From Lagopus muta (Eukaryota; Chordata; Aves; Galliformes; Phasianidae): DNA of 64,000 nucleotides. The stretch spans positions 19,206,501 to 19,270,500 of the forward strand of contig NC_064442.1 of assembly GCF_023343835.1 (NCBI RefSeq), read 5' to 3'. The stretch's first letter is position 1; every line of letters starts with the position of its first letter. Shown one piece after another: positions 13,301 to 22,700 of this stretch. Both the position numbers and the translations under genes were made by a program. Below the pieces are notes generated by a model that saw only the letters and a list, made by a program, of their open reading frames with translations, had not been told where the DNA came from and searched no databases.

Positions 13301-16300
13301 GACGGCTTCGACACGCTGGAGAAGAGGTGCGTGGATAAAGACAAGTCCAAGAAGGCATCTGGTGCTAAGCAGGAGAAGATGCCTTCCAAAAGCTTGAAGT
13401 CTGCCAGACCCATTGCCCCTGCCATTCCCCCGCAGCCTATTTACACCTTCCAGACGGCCACCCTCACCACAGCCAGCCCTGGGTCCTCCACGGGCCTCAC
13501 CACCACGGTGGTTCAGACCATGCCGAGCAGCCCCCAGCTCAAACCCATCCAGCCCAAACCTACGGTGATGGGAGAGCCCTTCGCGGTCAACCCTGCCCTC
13601 ACCCCTTCCAAGGAGAAGAAAAAGAAAGACAAGAAGAAGAAGGAGCCCAAGGAGGTAGAAAACCCTCTGACTCCTGGCAAGGTGTGTAGGGCGGAGGAAG
13701 GGAAGAGCCCGTTCCGGGGGGAAACGAGCGACCTCGGGACGAAAAGCGAGGGACTGCTGAACGGCTCCTCCGACCCCCACCAGAGTCGGCTTGCTAGCAT
13801 CAAGGCTGAGGCGGATAAAATCTACAGCTTCACCGACAATGCCCCAAGCCCCTCCATTGGTGGTGCCAGCAGGCTGGAGAACGCCAACCCTGCCCAGCCC
13901 ATGACCCCGCTGCACGTCGTCACCCAGAATGGGGCGGAAGCGAGCTCAGTAAAAACCAACAGCCCGGCCTACTCGGACATCTCTGATGCTGGGGAAGACG
14001 GCGAGGGCAAGCTGGAGAGTATGAAGGCAAAGGATCCAGAGCAGCTTGTCAAGGATGGAGCCAAAAAAGCTCTTTTCCCCCCACAACCTCAGAGCAAAGA
14101 GTCTCCCTATTACCAAGGCTTTGAAACCTACTATTCCCCTGGCTACCCTCAGGCAAGCCCGGGGCCCTTGAACCCCAGCAGCCAGGCTGCGGCCGAGACA
14201 CAAGCCTTGAAGCTGAAGAAGGACGAGGAGCAGGAGAGCCCAGAGGTGAAGGTGAAGAGTGAGGGCGTTGAAGAGAAGAAGGCAGAGCTGGGCAGCTCCA
14301 GCCAGCAGCCCTCTGTCATCCAGCAGCGTCCCAACATGTACATGCAGTCCCTCTACTACAACCAGTACGCCTACGTGCCGCCCTATGGCTACAACGAGCA
14401 GGGCTACCACGCTCACCTGCTGAGCACCAACCCTGCCTACCGGCAGCAGTATGAAGAGCAGCAGAAGCAGAGGCAGAGCCTGGAGCAGCAGCAGCAGAGA
14501 GGACTGGAGAAGAAGGCAGAGCTCGGCATGAAGGAGCGGGAGGCGGCTCTCAAGGAGGAGTGGAAGCAAAAGCCGCCCATGCCCCCAACGCTCACCAAGG
14601 CCCCCAGCCTCACCGACCTTGTCAAGTCAGGGCTGAGCAAGGCCAAGGAGCAGGGAGGTGCTGACATGGCCAAATCCGTCATCATCCCCAAGCTGGAGGA
14701 CTCGTCCAAGCTGTCAGGCAGCCAGGTGGCCGAGGGGCTGAAGGTGAAGCTGAGCGAGGCCGGCCACCTTGGCAAGGAGACCGCAGAGACAAAGGGAGGC
14801 TCTGAGTGCGGTCGGCAGGCAGAGGTGGACCCTGTGCTCTGGTACAGACAGGTAATGTCAGCCCACTGCCCATTTGGTGGGCTTTCCCCATGTGTTTTCC
14901 AGGGCTGTCACTGCAGAAAACGCGCGTTGTCCTCTGATCCAGGGCTTGTTCCCATCGTGAAGGGACTCCATGATTTTCCATGGCTGGGGGCCACCGAGGG
15001 GAACATGGAGAACCTGGGGAAGGGGTGATGGCTGTGCTGCTCTCTTCCCAGTGCCCAGTGGTATGGGGAAACATGGGGCTGGGGGGGGAGGGAGGCAGCT
15101 GCCCTGACCTGGGTGTGGTTCTTGCAGGAAGCAGAGCCCCGGATGTGGACCTACGTTTACCCAGCAAAGTACTCGGACATCAAGACGGAGGATGAGCGAT
15201 GGAAGGAGGAGCGGGACAGAAAGTTGAAGGAGGAAAGAAATCGAAGCAAAGAAGTGGTGTCCAAGGAGGATGGGAAGGAGAGCACGAGCTCCGAGTGCAA
15301 ACTGACCCCCACTGAGGAAGCTCGCATGGTGGGGAAGGACCCCAGGCCCAGTGTCCACGTCCCTGTGTCCTCCCCCCTCACGCAGCACCAGTCCTACATC
15401 CCCTACATGCACGGCTACTCCTACAGCCAGTCGTACGACCCCAACCACCCCAGCTACCGGGCCATGCCCACCGTCATGATGCAGAACTACCCAGGTAGGA
15501 AGCCACGGCCATCTCAGGGGCAGCCGTGCCTGTGTCCCGGCCCAGACCCGTGGTGATATTGGTGACCACGCTCCAGGAGCCAGCGGGTGGGGCACAGGGG
15601 AGTGATGGCTGGGGTCTCTGTTTCACTCACTGGAACGTGGGCACAGCTCGGTACAGAGCAGCACACCTCTCCTCCCCGTGCCCTGACTGCTGCCTTTCCC
15701 CCGCAGGCTCATACCTTCCCTCCAGCTATTCCTTCTCGCCCTACGGGAGCAAGGCATCTGGGAGTGATGACAGCGACAAGTCTCGCGCCAGCCCCAGTGT
15801 CAGCTGTAAGTCCAGCTCCGAGTCCAAGGCCCTGGACATCCTGCAGCAGCACGCCAGCCACTACAAGAGCAAATCACCCACGGTGAGAGTCAGCAGCTTT
15901 GCCTAGCTTGCAGGAGCTTCTGGAAGGTGCCTGCAGCCTGGAGGAGCTCCTGCTGTAGGAAGTCTGGGGCTGTAGGGTAATCCCACAACCCAGAACTTTC
16001 TGGAGTGGATGAGCCAAACCTTCATGCAGGGCTGCTCCAGGGAGGCACTCAGCCCTGCAGCTGGTGGGTGGAGGGGCAGAATGCAAGGGCTGTTCATGTC
16101 CCGCAGCAATGTAGGGCCACCAGGCAGCTCCTCTCTGAGTGGGGAACAGGGGGGCTCTGAGGCAGCCCCTGCTCTGGGGCAGGGAGGAGCTGCTGGGCTG
16201 AGACCTGCTGGTGACTCTCACCATCCTTCCCCTCGCTCTGCTCAGTGCTGAGTGCACCCTGTAAGCGAGGGAGATGGGGATGCTGTGCCATCAGGGCAGC

Positions 16301-16737
16301 CCTGGTAGAGGGAAGCCCTGCATACCCCCGTCCCTCAGCGCCCGCTGCTTTCTCCCCCACAGATAAGCGAGAAGACAGCTCAGGAGAGGGACCGCAGCGG
16401 CTGCGGGGTGGTAGGGGGCAGCGGGAGCTGCAGCAGCATTGGAGGAGCCGGTGGTGGAGAGAGGAGCGCAGAGCGGCCCCGGACCTCACCATCTCAGCGC
16501 CTGCTCTCCACGCACCACCACCACCACCACCTCGGGTACTCGCTGCTGCCGGCGCAGTACAACCTGCCCTATGCAACAGGTGAGAGCCCTGCGGGCCCTG
16601 GGGAGTGCTGGGCGGTGTGAACCCCGCTCCTGGCCTGGCTGCTGACACCCCCTCTCCCCGCAGGTCTGTCCTCCACGGCCATCGTGGCCAGCCAGCAGGG
16701 CTCCGCGCCCTCCCTCTACCCGCCGCCCCGCAGGTGA
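7082..16737 (+). CDS. ZNF609: ZNF609, zinc finger protein 609 (5'-partial; seven coding exons)
   Basis: Coding exons are 7082-7307, 12291-12378, 12499-14851, 15128-15494, 15707-15882, 16363-16579 and 16664-16737 (stop TGA 16735-16737). All have GT-AG introns and compatible phases, giving 1166 residues in the window. The product matches the vertebrate ZNF609 family along its length, from [10 protein letters not shown] through the conserved HTDDDSK and [12 protein letters not shown] stretches to the terminal YPPPRR. It has one C2H2 finger (C-x4-C-x12-H-x4-H) at 12926-12997, a lysine-rich basic stretch at 13610-13650 that could serve as a nuclear localisation signal, a tyrosine/glutamine-rich segment (14330-14500) followed by a charged likely coiled coil, and a six-histidine run (16513-16530). 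Most of the rest is Ser/Pro-rich and probably disordered. From family knowledge it is a nuclear regulator linked to the cohesin loader NIPBL and the Integrator complex, with roles in neuronal migration. The N-terminal part (roughly 250-275 residues in the family) is encoded upstream of the window. The paralogue ZNF608 is less likely because the OAZ2/RBPMS2 neighbours and C-terminus fit ZNF609. Confidence 0.96.
7308..12290 (+). other. ZNF609: ZNF609 intron, no coding exon seen
   Basis: A 5 kb intron between two well-defined exons. It contains no recognisable exon or repeat family. AT-rich blocks at 9559-9665, 9955-10180 and 11640-11765 stand out against the GC-rich background as possible conserved non-coding elements. 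A short (GGGAGGCA)n-like repeat lies near 10036-10057. Confidence 0.8.
12291..12378 (+). CDS. ZNF609: ZNF609 coding exon, window exon 2
   Basis: An 88-nt exon with acceptor TTGCAG at 12285-12290 and donor GTAAGC at 12379. It encodes [20 protein letters not shown] and the following HDWAPP. Its short conserved beta-rich look resembles a small chromatin-reader fold, but I do not assign a named domain. Confidence 0.95.
12499..14851 (+). CDS. ZNF609: ZNF609 large central exon with the single C2H2 finger
   Basis: A 2353-nt exon (acceptor CTCTGCAG, donor CAG|GTAATG at 14852) that carries two thirds of the in-window protein. It holds the C2H2 finger (12926-12997), acidic and Ser/Pro-rich linkers, the lysine-rich stretch at 13610-13650, the conserved [20 protein letters not shown] block near 13785-13845, and the Tyr/Gln-rich region and charged helix at 14330-14580. 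The antisense strand is also open over long stretches, as expected opposite a GC-rich exon. Confidence 0.96.
12926..12997 (+). other. ZNF609: C2H2 zinc finger motif of ZNF609
   Basis: The coding sequence gives Cys-x4-Cys, a 12-residue spacer and His-x4-His (C-PHPN-C then H-QAHA-H). All four zinc ligands are intact. It is the only C2H2 finger visible in the gene, which is unusual for a protein named as a zinc finger factor but normal for the ZNF608/ZNF609 family. Confidence 0.93.
15128..15494 (+). CDS. ZNF609: ZNF609 coding exon, window exon 4
   Basis: A 367-nt exon; acceptor TTCTTGCAG, donor G|GTAGGA at 15495. It starts with [19 protein letters not shown], runs through a charged Lys/Glu/Arg helix ([12 protein letters not shown]), and ends in the Tyr-rich [16 protein letters not shown] block. 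It ends in phase 1, joining to GSYLPSS in the next exon. Confidence 0.95.
15707..15882 (+). CDS. ZNF609: ZNF609 coding exon, window exon 5
   Basis: A 176-nt exon; acceptor CCCGCAG, donor ACG|GTGAGA at 15883. It encodes [15 protein letters not shown] and the conserved [20 protein letters not shown] segment, ending in phase 0. Confidence 0.95.
16363..16579 (+). CDS. ZNF609: ZNF609 coding exon, window exon 6 (Gly/Ser-rich, His run)
   Basis: A 217-nt exon; acceptor CCCCACAG, donor G|GTGAGA at 16580. It encodes [11 protein letters not shown], a Gly/Ser/Cys-rich stretch, [13 protein letters not shown], six consecutive histidines written only with CAC codons (16513-16530), and [15 protein letters not shown]. 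Confidence 0.95.
16664..16737 (+). CDS. ZNF609: ZNF609 terminal coding exon
   Basis: Acceptor CCCGCAG at 16657-16663. It encodes [12 protein letters not shown] and ends LYPPPRR followed by TGA at 16735-16737, matching the family C-terminus. The last codons read CGC AGG TGA GG, so the stop sits inside a consensus splice donor (CAG|GTGAGG). Confidence 0.93.
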
Positions 16738-17737
16738 GGACGGTAAGGCTGCCGTGGGGCGCTGGGCTTGGCCCCTGGGCGCGGGCTGAGCCCTTGGCTC
16801 CGGCAGGACGTGACGCCGGGACCGGGCTGTGCAGCAGGCATGTGACAGGCTCACATGGGGACGCGCCGGAGACTCCTGTAGACATCAGTTGAATGGTGTT
16901 GATTGTTCTGCTGGACGTTCTGCTGTCGTCTGAGGCAGACTCTGTCCTCTTCCCCCGTCGGACACACACTGAGCCCCACAGCCCTTCGGTGAGCGGCGAG
17001 CCGGCACCTGCGGAAGTATTTATTCTCCTGGGCTCCGGCGCTCGGGATGGGAGCAGATCGCCCACCTGGTGCATATGAAGAGGAAACGGAAGCACTGAGG
17101 TCTCTGGATGAATTTGCAGCCTCGCCGTGGGGCTGAGCAGCGTGGGGCATGAGGTGGTGGAGCTGGGATGCTGCCTCCCGCCTCCGCGGGGCCACGGCCG
17201 GGCCGAGCCCTGCACTACAGCAGTTTCAGGGAGCTGTGGGAGGTGAGCAGTGGGGCGGCCGCAGCCATAGCCGTGGGGTCAGGTGGCCTCGGTGCCCCCG
17301 TCGGCCACAGCCGCCCCGTACGCCTCTCACAGCCCCTCGCCCCAGGCTGGGCAGCGGGACCCCCACCACCTGCCCTGCTGCCGGGGTCTCTCCCCAGTGC
17401 CTTGCGTGGCCCGGCCCCACGGCTTCCCCCTGGGCTCCGAGCTGTGCCCCCCGGGGTGCCGCTTCCCTCGCACCCTCCCCTCTCCCATCGGCTTCCCTGG
17501 GCTGCGGGCAGAGCTCAGCGAGGAACAAGCACACTTAGGCTCTGCCCAGAGGCACGAGGTCGCTGCCGCCGCTCCCTGCACCCGAGGACAGGGGCTTTCT
17601 GGTCCTCTGCCCGCCCGCCGCCCCCCGGCCAGCGCTACCTCGGCCCCACCGTCTCCCCCCGGGCCGGGGCCGCAGTGCCGTCTCCGCTGTGCGTGCGCGA
17701 GGCACCCCGGCCCCAGAGCCGCTGTACCGGGATGCTC

Positions 17738-17745
17738 TGTACATA
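17738..17745 (+). promoter_or_regulatory. Pumilio-type element in ZNF609 3'UTR
   Basis: TGTACATA fits the UGUANAUA recognition motif of Pumilio proteins and lies on the transcribed strand of the 3'UTR. Further partial matches (TGTACATT) occur near 18080 and 18161. Motif match only; binding is inferred. Confidence 0.4.
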
Positions 17746-18183
17746 CTGTAAAAAGCAATTGTTTGAAAGCTGTTGTTTTTGGGTTTTGTTTTCTTCCCGT
17801 CCCCCCGCTCTCCCACCTTTCCCAGCCCGAGGGATGCCCGGCAGCGCGGCGCTCCCCGATGCCTCCCAGGTTGGCTCGTCGCTCTTCCAGCGGTCACCCC
17901 AGAGGCAGCGGGGCCGGGGTGCTGCAGGATCACCCCAGGGCCAGGGCCGCCCCAGTAGGGCCAGCGACCGCAGGCAGAGCAGAGCGGGGCTGAGCCGTTG
18001 GTGTTGATAGCTCTCGTTTCCATTGGAGTTGCTGTGTTGGGTTTCATTTCAGTCTTCCTGATTCTGCCCTTCTGTAAAGTGTACATTATTACCAAGTTCC
18101 TTGTTTTTTATATATATATATATAAATATATATATATACAAACTGTACTCTTCTTGCCTTTGTACATTTGGGCAAGGAGAGAG

Positions 18184-18189
18184 AATAAA
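18184..18189 (+). terminator. ZNF609: Polyadenylation signal of ZNF609
   Basis: AATAAA followed by a GT-rich stretch (CCTGTGAGGGTGG) at about 18214-18226. Placed at the end of the AT-rich 3'UTR, it predicts cleavage near 18205. Confidence 0.8.
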
Positions 18190-18205
18190 TCTTTTTAAGA
18201 GACAA

Positions 18206-18915
18206 TCACAAACCTGTGAGGGTGGCTTCTTCTTCCCATCCCCGCTCCCCTGCGCTGCGTTGGGGGATCCACAGGCAGCCCCTGGTGCCCAACACGGCGC
18301 AGGGACCCAGCCCAGGGCTGAGACCCATCCCCACACCACTTAAAGCCCGGAAATGCACTACTTAAAGGGATAACTGATCAGGGACTCCAGGAAGGTCAGC
18401 TGCTGAGAGGCAACAGGCATAATTAAGGCTTTAATGGGCAGCAATTACATAAAGGGATGGGTGTGTTGGAAGCAAGGCAGCACTGAGCTCAGGAGCCAGT
18501 CCTCGCCCCGCTGCCTGGCCTGTGGGGAGGGAGCACAGCCATCGGTTCCACTAAGGGACTTGGAAAGGGATGGCAGCCCCCCGTGCCATGTCCCTCGAGC
18601 CCACATCTGCCCTGCTTCCATCACACTGGAAGGGAAGGAGGGCAAAGAGATGACTTGTTCACACCAGCTCATATCCCTGCTCCACCTCTCTCCCCTTTTA
18701 GAAAATACTGAGCACGATTACAGAACGGCTCGGCTTCTGCTCTGACGAAATCCTCTGCAGGACAGCAGGAGTGAGAATGGCCCCACAGCCAGCCCTGGGC
18801 TGAGACCCAGCACCACTGGTTGCAGGTGATGTTCCCACCACTCCTCCACCCCACGGGAACCGCTGCAGTACAAGGAAGGCTCCGCTCTTGCAAAAAAGCA
18901 GCCCCAGCTGGGTGA
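18206..18915. other. Short gap between convergent ZNF609 and OAZ2 3' ends
   Basis: About 700 bp without coding features or recognised repeats. The two transcription units end here facing each other. Confidence 0.7.
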
Positions 18916-18934
18916 AGTTAGTCTGAATGCCCCT

Positions 18935-18940
18935 TTTATT
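18935..18940 (-). terminator. OAZ2: Polyadenylation signal of OAZ2
   Basis: TTTATT on the given strand is AATAAA on the OAZ2 strand, about 670 bases past the stop codon. It predicts cleavage near 18915-18920. It is the best canonical signal in the right place. Confidence 0.7.
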
Positions 18941-19022
18941 GAACGCGGTGATAGTGCAGCGGTAACATTGGACAGAGTAAGACTGCTGAAACAAAAGCTG
19001 GAAGAGGAAAGAAAGTTGGGCC

Positions 19023-19065
19023 TTTTTTCTTTTTTTTAAAAAAAAAGAAAAAAAAAACAAAAAAA
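19023..19065. repeat. Poly(T)/poly(A) inverted repeat in OAZ2 3'UTR
   Basis: The plus strand reads T6-C-T8 followed by A9-G-A10-C-A7. The C at 19029 and G at 19047 are in register, so the tract is an almost perfect palindrome of about 15 bp per arm with practically no loop. Confidence 0.75.
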
Positions 19066-19611
19066 GTTAGACCAGTTAAAACAGCATTGGTTGCCCCAAA
19101 GCAGAGACGCAGAGGGGTTTTAATGTAGTGTTAAAGGTTAACTCACGCCTCCTCCACGTGTCTAACCCCCAAACATGCCTTACTTTTAAGAGTCTGAGTG
19201 AAAACCAAGAGGTGTTCGGTCAGATGAGCGCACGCCACACATCAGGTGATGGGGACAGACCAACAGCCAGGAGAGAAGTCGGGCTGACGATGCTGCATCT
19301 ACCGCTGTGCTCCCTGCGCGGCCCAGCGAGGCCTCGAGGCCAGCATGGCACTCAGCCACAGGGCAGGAGCTCCTATGCCAGTTGATAAACATCTTCCATT
19401 TACTATTTGGTGATTACATGTGTGTATATATAGTTCTCTAGGCAACACGTTTCAATGAGATAGTCAACTCTGAGGATACACAGGCCAATCTAACAATGAG
19501 AAATGCAGTTTCAGTTCAACAAAAGCTCGTTTTCCCTTTCCTCAAGAAAGGAGATGTAACACTCTCTCCCCTCAAAAGGTTTCCAGGTCACGCTCGGGTC
19601 CCCCGCCGCAG

Positions 19612-19745
19612 CTATTCTTCATCAGAGGAAGAGTTCTGGTCCAGGGGATACACCATGAACATCACATCTGGCCGCGAGGGGACAGAGGGGTGACCAGGTC
19701 TCACGATCTCAAAGCCCAAGAAGCTGAAGGTCTTCAGGAGCGGCG
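19612..19745 (-). CDS. OAZ2: OAZ2 terminal coding exon
   Basis: Acceptor TTTGGTAG, then APLLKTFSFLGFEIVRPGHP, a Ser/Pro turn and FMVYPLDQN followed by SSSDEE and TAG at 19614-19612. The acidic tail differs slightly from the human SDED-type end, which accounts for one extra residue. Confidence 0.96.
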
Positions 19746-22700
19746 CTACCAAAGAGAAGGAAACATGTTACCAACAGGAGCAGCCTCCTCTGCAGCTGCC
19801 TCGCCCCGCGAGCCACGAACTCCCCTCCTAACTGCAGCAGGGATCCGCAGCCATCCTGCAGCACACCGATGCTTTTCACTGCATTTAGCTGGGGGCCCGC
19901 AGCTCTGCTCAGAACAGCCATCCCAGCTCAGGGCACCGCTGGCCATCAGCTTCCAGGCACAGCCAGGTTTAAGAGCAACACCCCATGCCTTATAATTAAA
20001 ACCAAGCAGAACCCAGCATCGCGTGTCTCCTCCACTACAGAGGTCACCCACACAGCCAATGCTGGCGAAACACAAGAACTCGTTCAGCTGAAAATTATTT
20101 TTGGCATCCTAACATGGAGTGACATCTTCCTGGGCTCAGTGCGGCTTAGCTGCAATAGCAGGCACTGCTTTGGGGAGCGCAGCGCAGCTTATGATGTAGC
20201 AGAGTAAAATTAGAATTAAGGCTGGAATTACTCCTGCCATGGCGATTTGCTGCGTTATGAGCCCGCACCGAGTGAGACCCGAAGCGACACATCCACAGCT
20301 CTGTACCTCACCACAAATCTCCGACTTCCGTGCTCTAATCGCTCACCCAACACATCTATCTTTAGGTCCTAAAGCAGCCCCCTTAAGCCGTAAGCATCTC
20401 CCATTGAGGCAGGATTACCTGCAGGCCTAGGAAGGGCAAAAGTGCTGGGAGATCTTTAAAAAGGAGAAGGGCATTGGAGCAACGAGCTACCAGGGTTCAC
20501 GTCCTGGGTATTAAGCTCTCCAAACCACAGAGGCTGGTGCCAAATACCATTCCTCCCCCAAGGAGGAGGCTGAACTTTCTGGACAAGGAAACACTCCAAA
20601 AAAAAAAAAGCAGCACTTGTAAGGATTCCTGCAGGAAAAAGCACCCCCTGAAGCCCTGGGACACACCAGGTTTCTGCACGGGTTCAACAGCACTGCTTTA
20701 GATCTGAGGGCTAAATCTGACAGCAGGGCTGAGCTCTCACCTCTGTCTTCTCTGCTTTTTCTGAAGCAAATAAAGACATAGCTGACTTTCATTTTTTCTT
20801 CAGCAAATTCCAGCAGTGCTGATAACCTGCCAAGGAGCAAGGAGAAGACAAAAGAACATCAGCAATAGGAAGTCCTGTCCCGAGGAAGCCACCGAGCACC
20901 ATCCGTGGCTTGGATGCTGTCAGGCAGAACGATGACTTGTTTACAGATTGTCCCAGTGAACAATGGGTGCCAAAACAATGGGCTTCCTGCCTTCGTTTCC
21001 AAGCCTGAATCCGAGTCCCCAGCACCCACCGACACACAGCAGTGCTGCACCAAAGCCTTCAGAGCTGGGGAGCTGGACACGGCAGCCGTGTGCATTCATT
21101 CCCTCCGCTGGCAACGCACACGACCCGTGGTGCACAAAGCTGCTCCTGCACACATCACCCGGCTGGCAGAGCCGAGGAGCCGCACGGCAGAGCCCAGCTT
21201 CCTTCCTCTCCCCAGGCATGGGCCCCTCCTGTGGGCATGGAGCAGCACGGAGCCCCGCCGCCATTTGCGACGCGGGCTGTGAGCACGGTGACAAACAGGG
21301 CTGGAATCGAGATCTAATTAAACAGCAGTCAGCGAGCTCGCAGCACGCTGAGGGAGATTGAATTTGCCAGGATTTCGTTAATATGGTAATGAACTACTTT
21401 AATTATAGCCTCCACTCGGCTGTTTTACCCAGCTAAAAATAAGCCTGCGGCATCGTGCTTGAAGTCATGAGTGGGGCTGGTGAAGGCCCCCAGGAACCAG
21501 GGGCACACGTGGGGCCAAGCGCAGGGAGCACAGCCAGCCAGCCTCAGAGCACAGGGACCAGCACGAGGCAGCAGGAACAGCACGGGCTGAAGGTACCCAA
21601 GGAGCCTTTGTTGTGATGAGCAGGAGCTGGTCACACGTGCTGATGAAGCCCGTCTTGAAGTTTAGAAGGGCTTCAGGGGGCTCTGCGCAGGAATCCAGCA
21701 AAGCCACATCTACGCCACGGCGCTCCCCTCCACAGATCTCCAACAGTGTGCTTGGCTGGGAGTAGCTGCTCTGGAAGCTGCGCTTACACAAACTTCCCAG
21801 AGCAGAGCTGTCTGGACAAAACACGGCCCTGTTCTGCCAGCAGAGAAAAATCAGAGGCTCTGGCAGAGCTGGCAGCCTGCGTGGCAGCAGCCCAACAGCA
21901 GAACCACCTACTGATGAGAAGGAGCACAGCAATATAATGGAGCTTTTCCCTCCTGGAAGAGAGGAAAATACTTGCCAAAAGCAGCTTGCCAATTGGCCAG
22001 TGGGATAAAATGTTCCACAAAGTATGCAAAGAATCGCTCCACTCATTTCTTGAGTATTTTTCATTAGCACAGGGCCTCTGAAAACAGTAACCCATCCTGA
22101 ATGGCCACCAAGGGGAAGAAAATATCCTCATGCTAGTCTCCCATACATACATCTCTGAGGACAAGGTGTTAAGGCCATCCTTTAGGTGTAAAACCAGGGA
22201 ACAGAGCTGTTGTATGTGCAGCTCACCTCCCCATACACACCGCATCACAAACATAAGCAAAAGGCCACAGGCAAAGCTCTGGGACCCCAGACTTACCCTT
22301 CTTTGCTTCCATCAGCTAATAACCCATCAGGGATTTCCACAAAGAGGCTCTGATTCGAAAGCACTGCATCCCAGGAGGAAGTCTTCACCTCTGTGACCTT
22401 GTACTGGAAGTGGACAACATGAGGCTTCCCTTCGTGCACCGGGACATCTTGGCTAACAGTGATCTTCTCATCCTGCACAGGGAGGGAGCAGAGCTCATGA
22501 CATGCACTGCAGGGTGCAGACACACCACGATGAGCATTCAGGCCTTACAGCAGGGCTCAAAATGCGTTTTCCTGCTCACGTGAGTGCAGTTCTGCATGTT
22601 GGCCCTACACTCAAACCCTGGGCAGCAAGGAACCATTCAGATCTTGGAGGGCAGTTTGTCGGCGACTCCTGGAGCCTGAACCAACATGCTAGAACAGCTT

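Larger units (their letters stand above)
16738..18205 (+). other. ZNF609: ZNF609 3' untranslated region
   Basis: The 3'UTR runs from the stop codon to a polyadenylation signal at 18184-18189, about 1.5 kb. The first kilobase is GC-rich and open in several frames, but without any family match. The distal part is AT-rich, with a TA-repeat tract (about 18108-18140) and a perfect Pumilio-type element TGTACATA at 17738-17745. The exact cleavage site is inferred. Confidence 0.75.
18916..19611 (-). other. OAZ2: OAZ2 3' untranslated region
   Basis: Runs from the TAG at 19612-19614 to the predicted cleavage site. It contains a long T-run/A-run inverted repeat at 19023-19065 and a short TATATATA-containing tract near 19425. 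No open frame of note. Confidence 0.7.

Noticed and set aside
13097-13915. 272-codon minus-strand open frame opposite ZNF609
   Set aside because: Antisense shadow of conserved ZNF609 coding sequence in GC-rich DNA.
17168-18007. Long + strand open frames in the ZNF609 3'UTR (also 17283-17993)
   Set aside because: Pro/Ala/Arg-rich composition typical of GC-rich chance frames, overlapping in two frames, and downstream of the conserved ZNF609 stop. No independent evidence for an exon.
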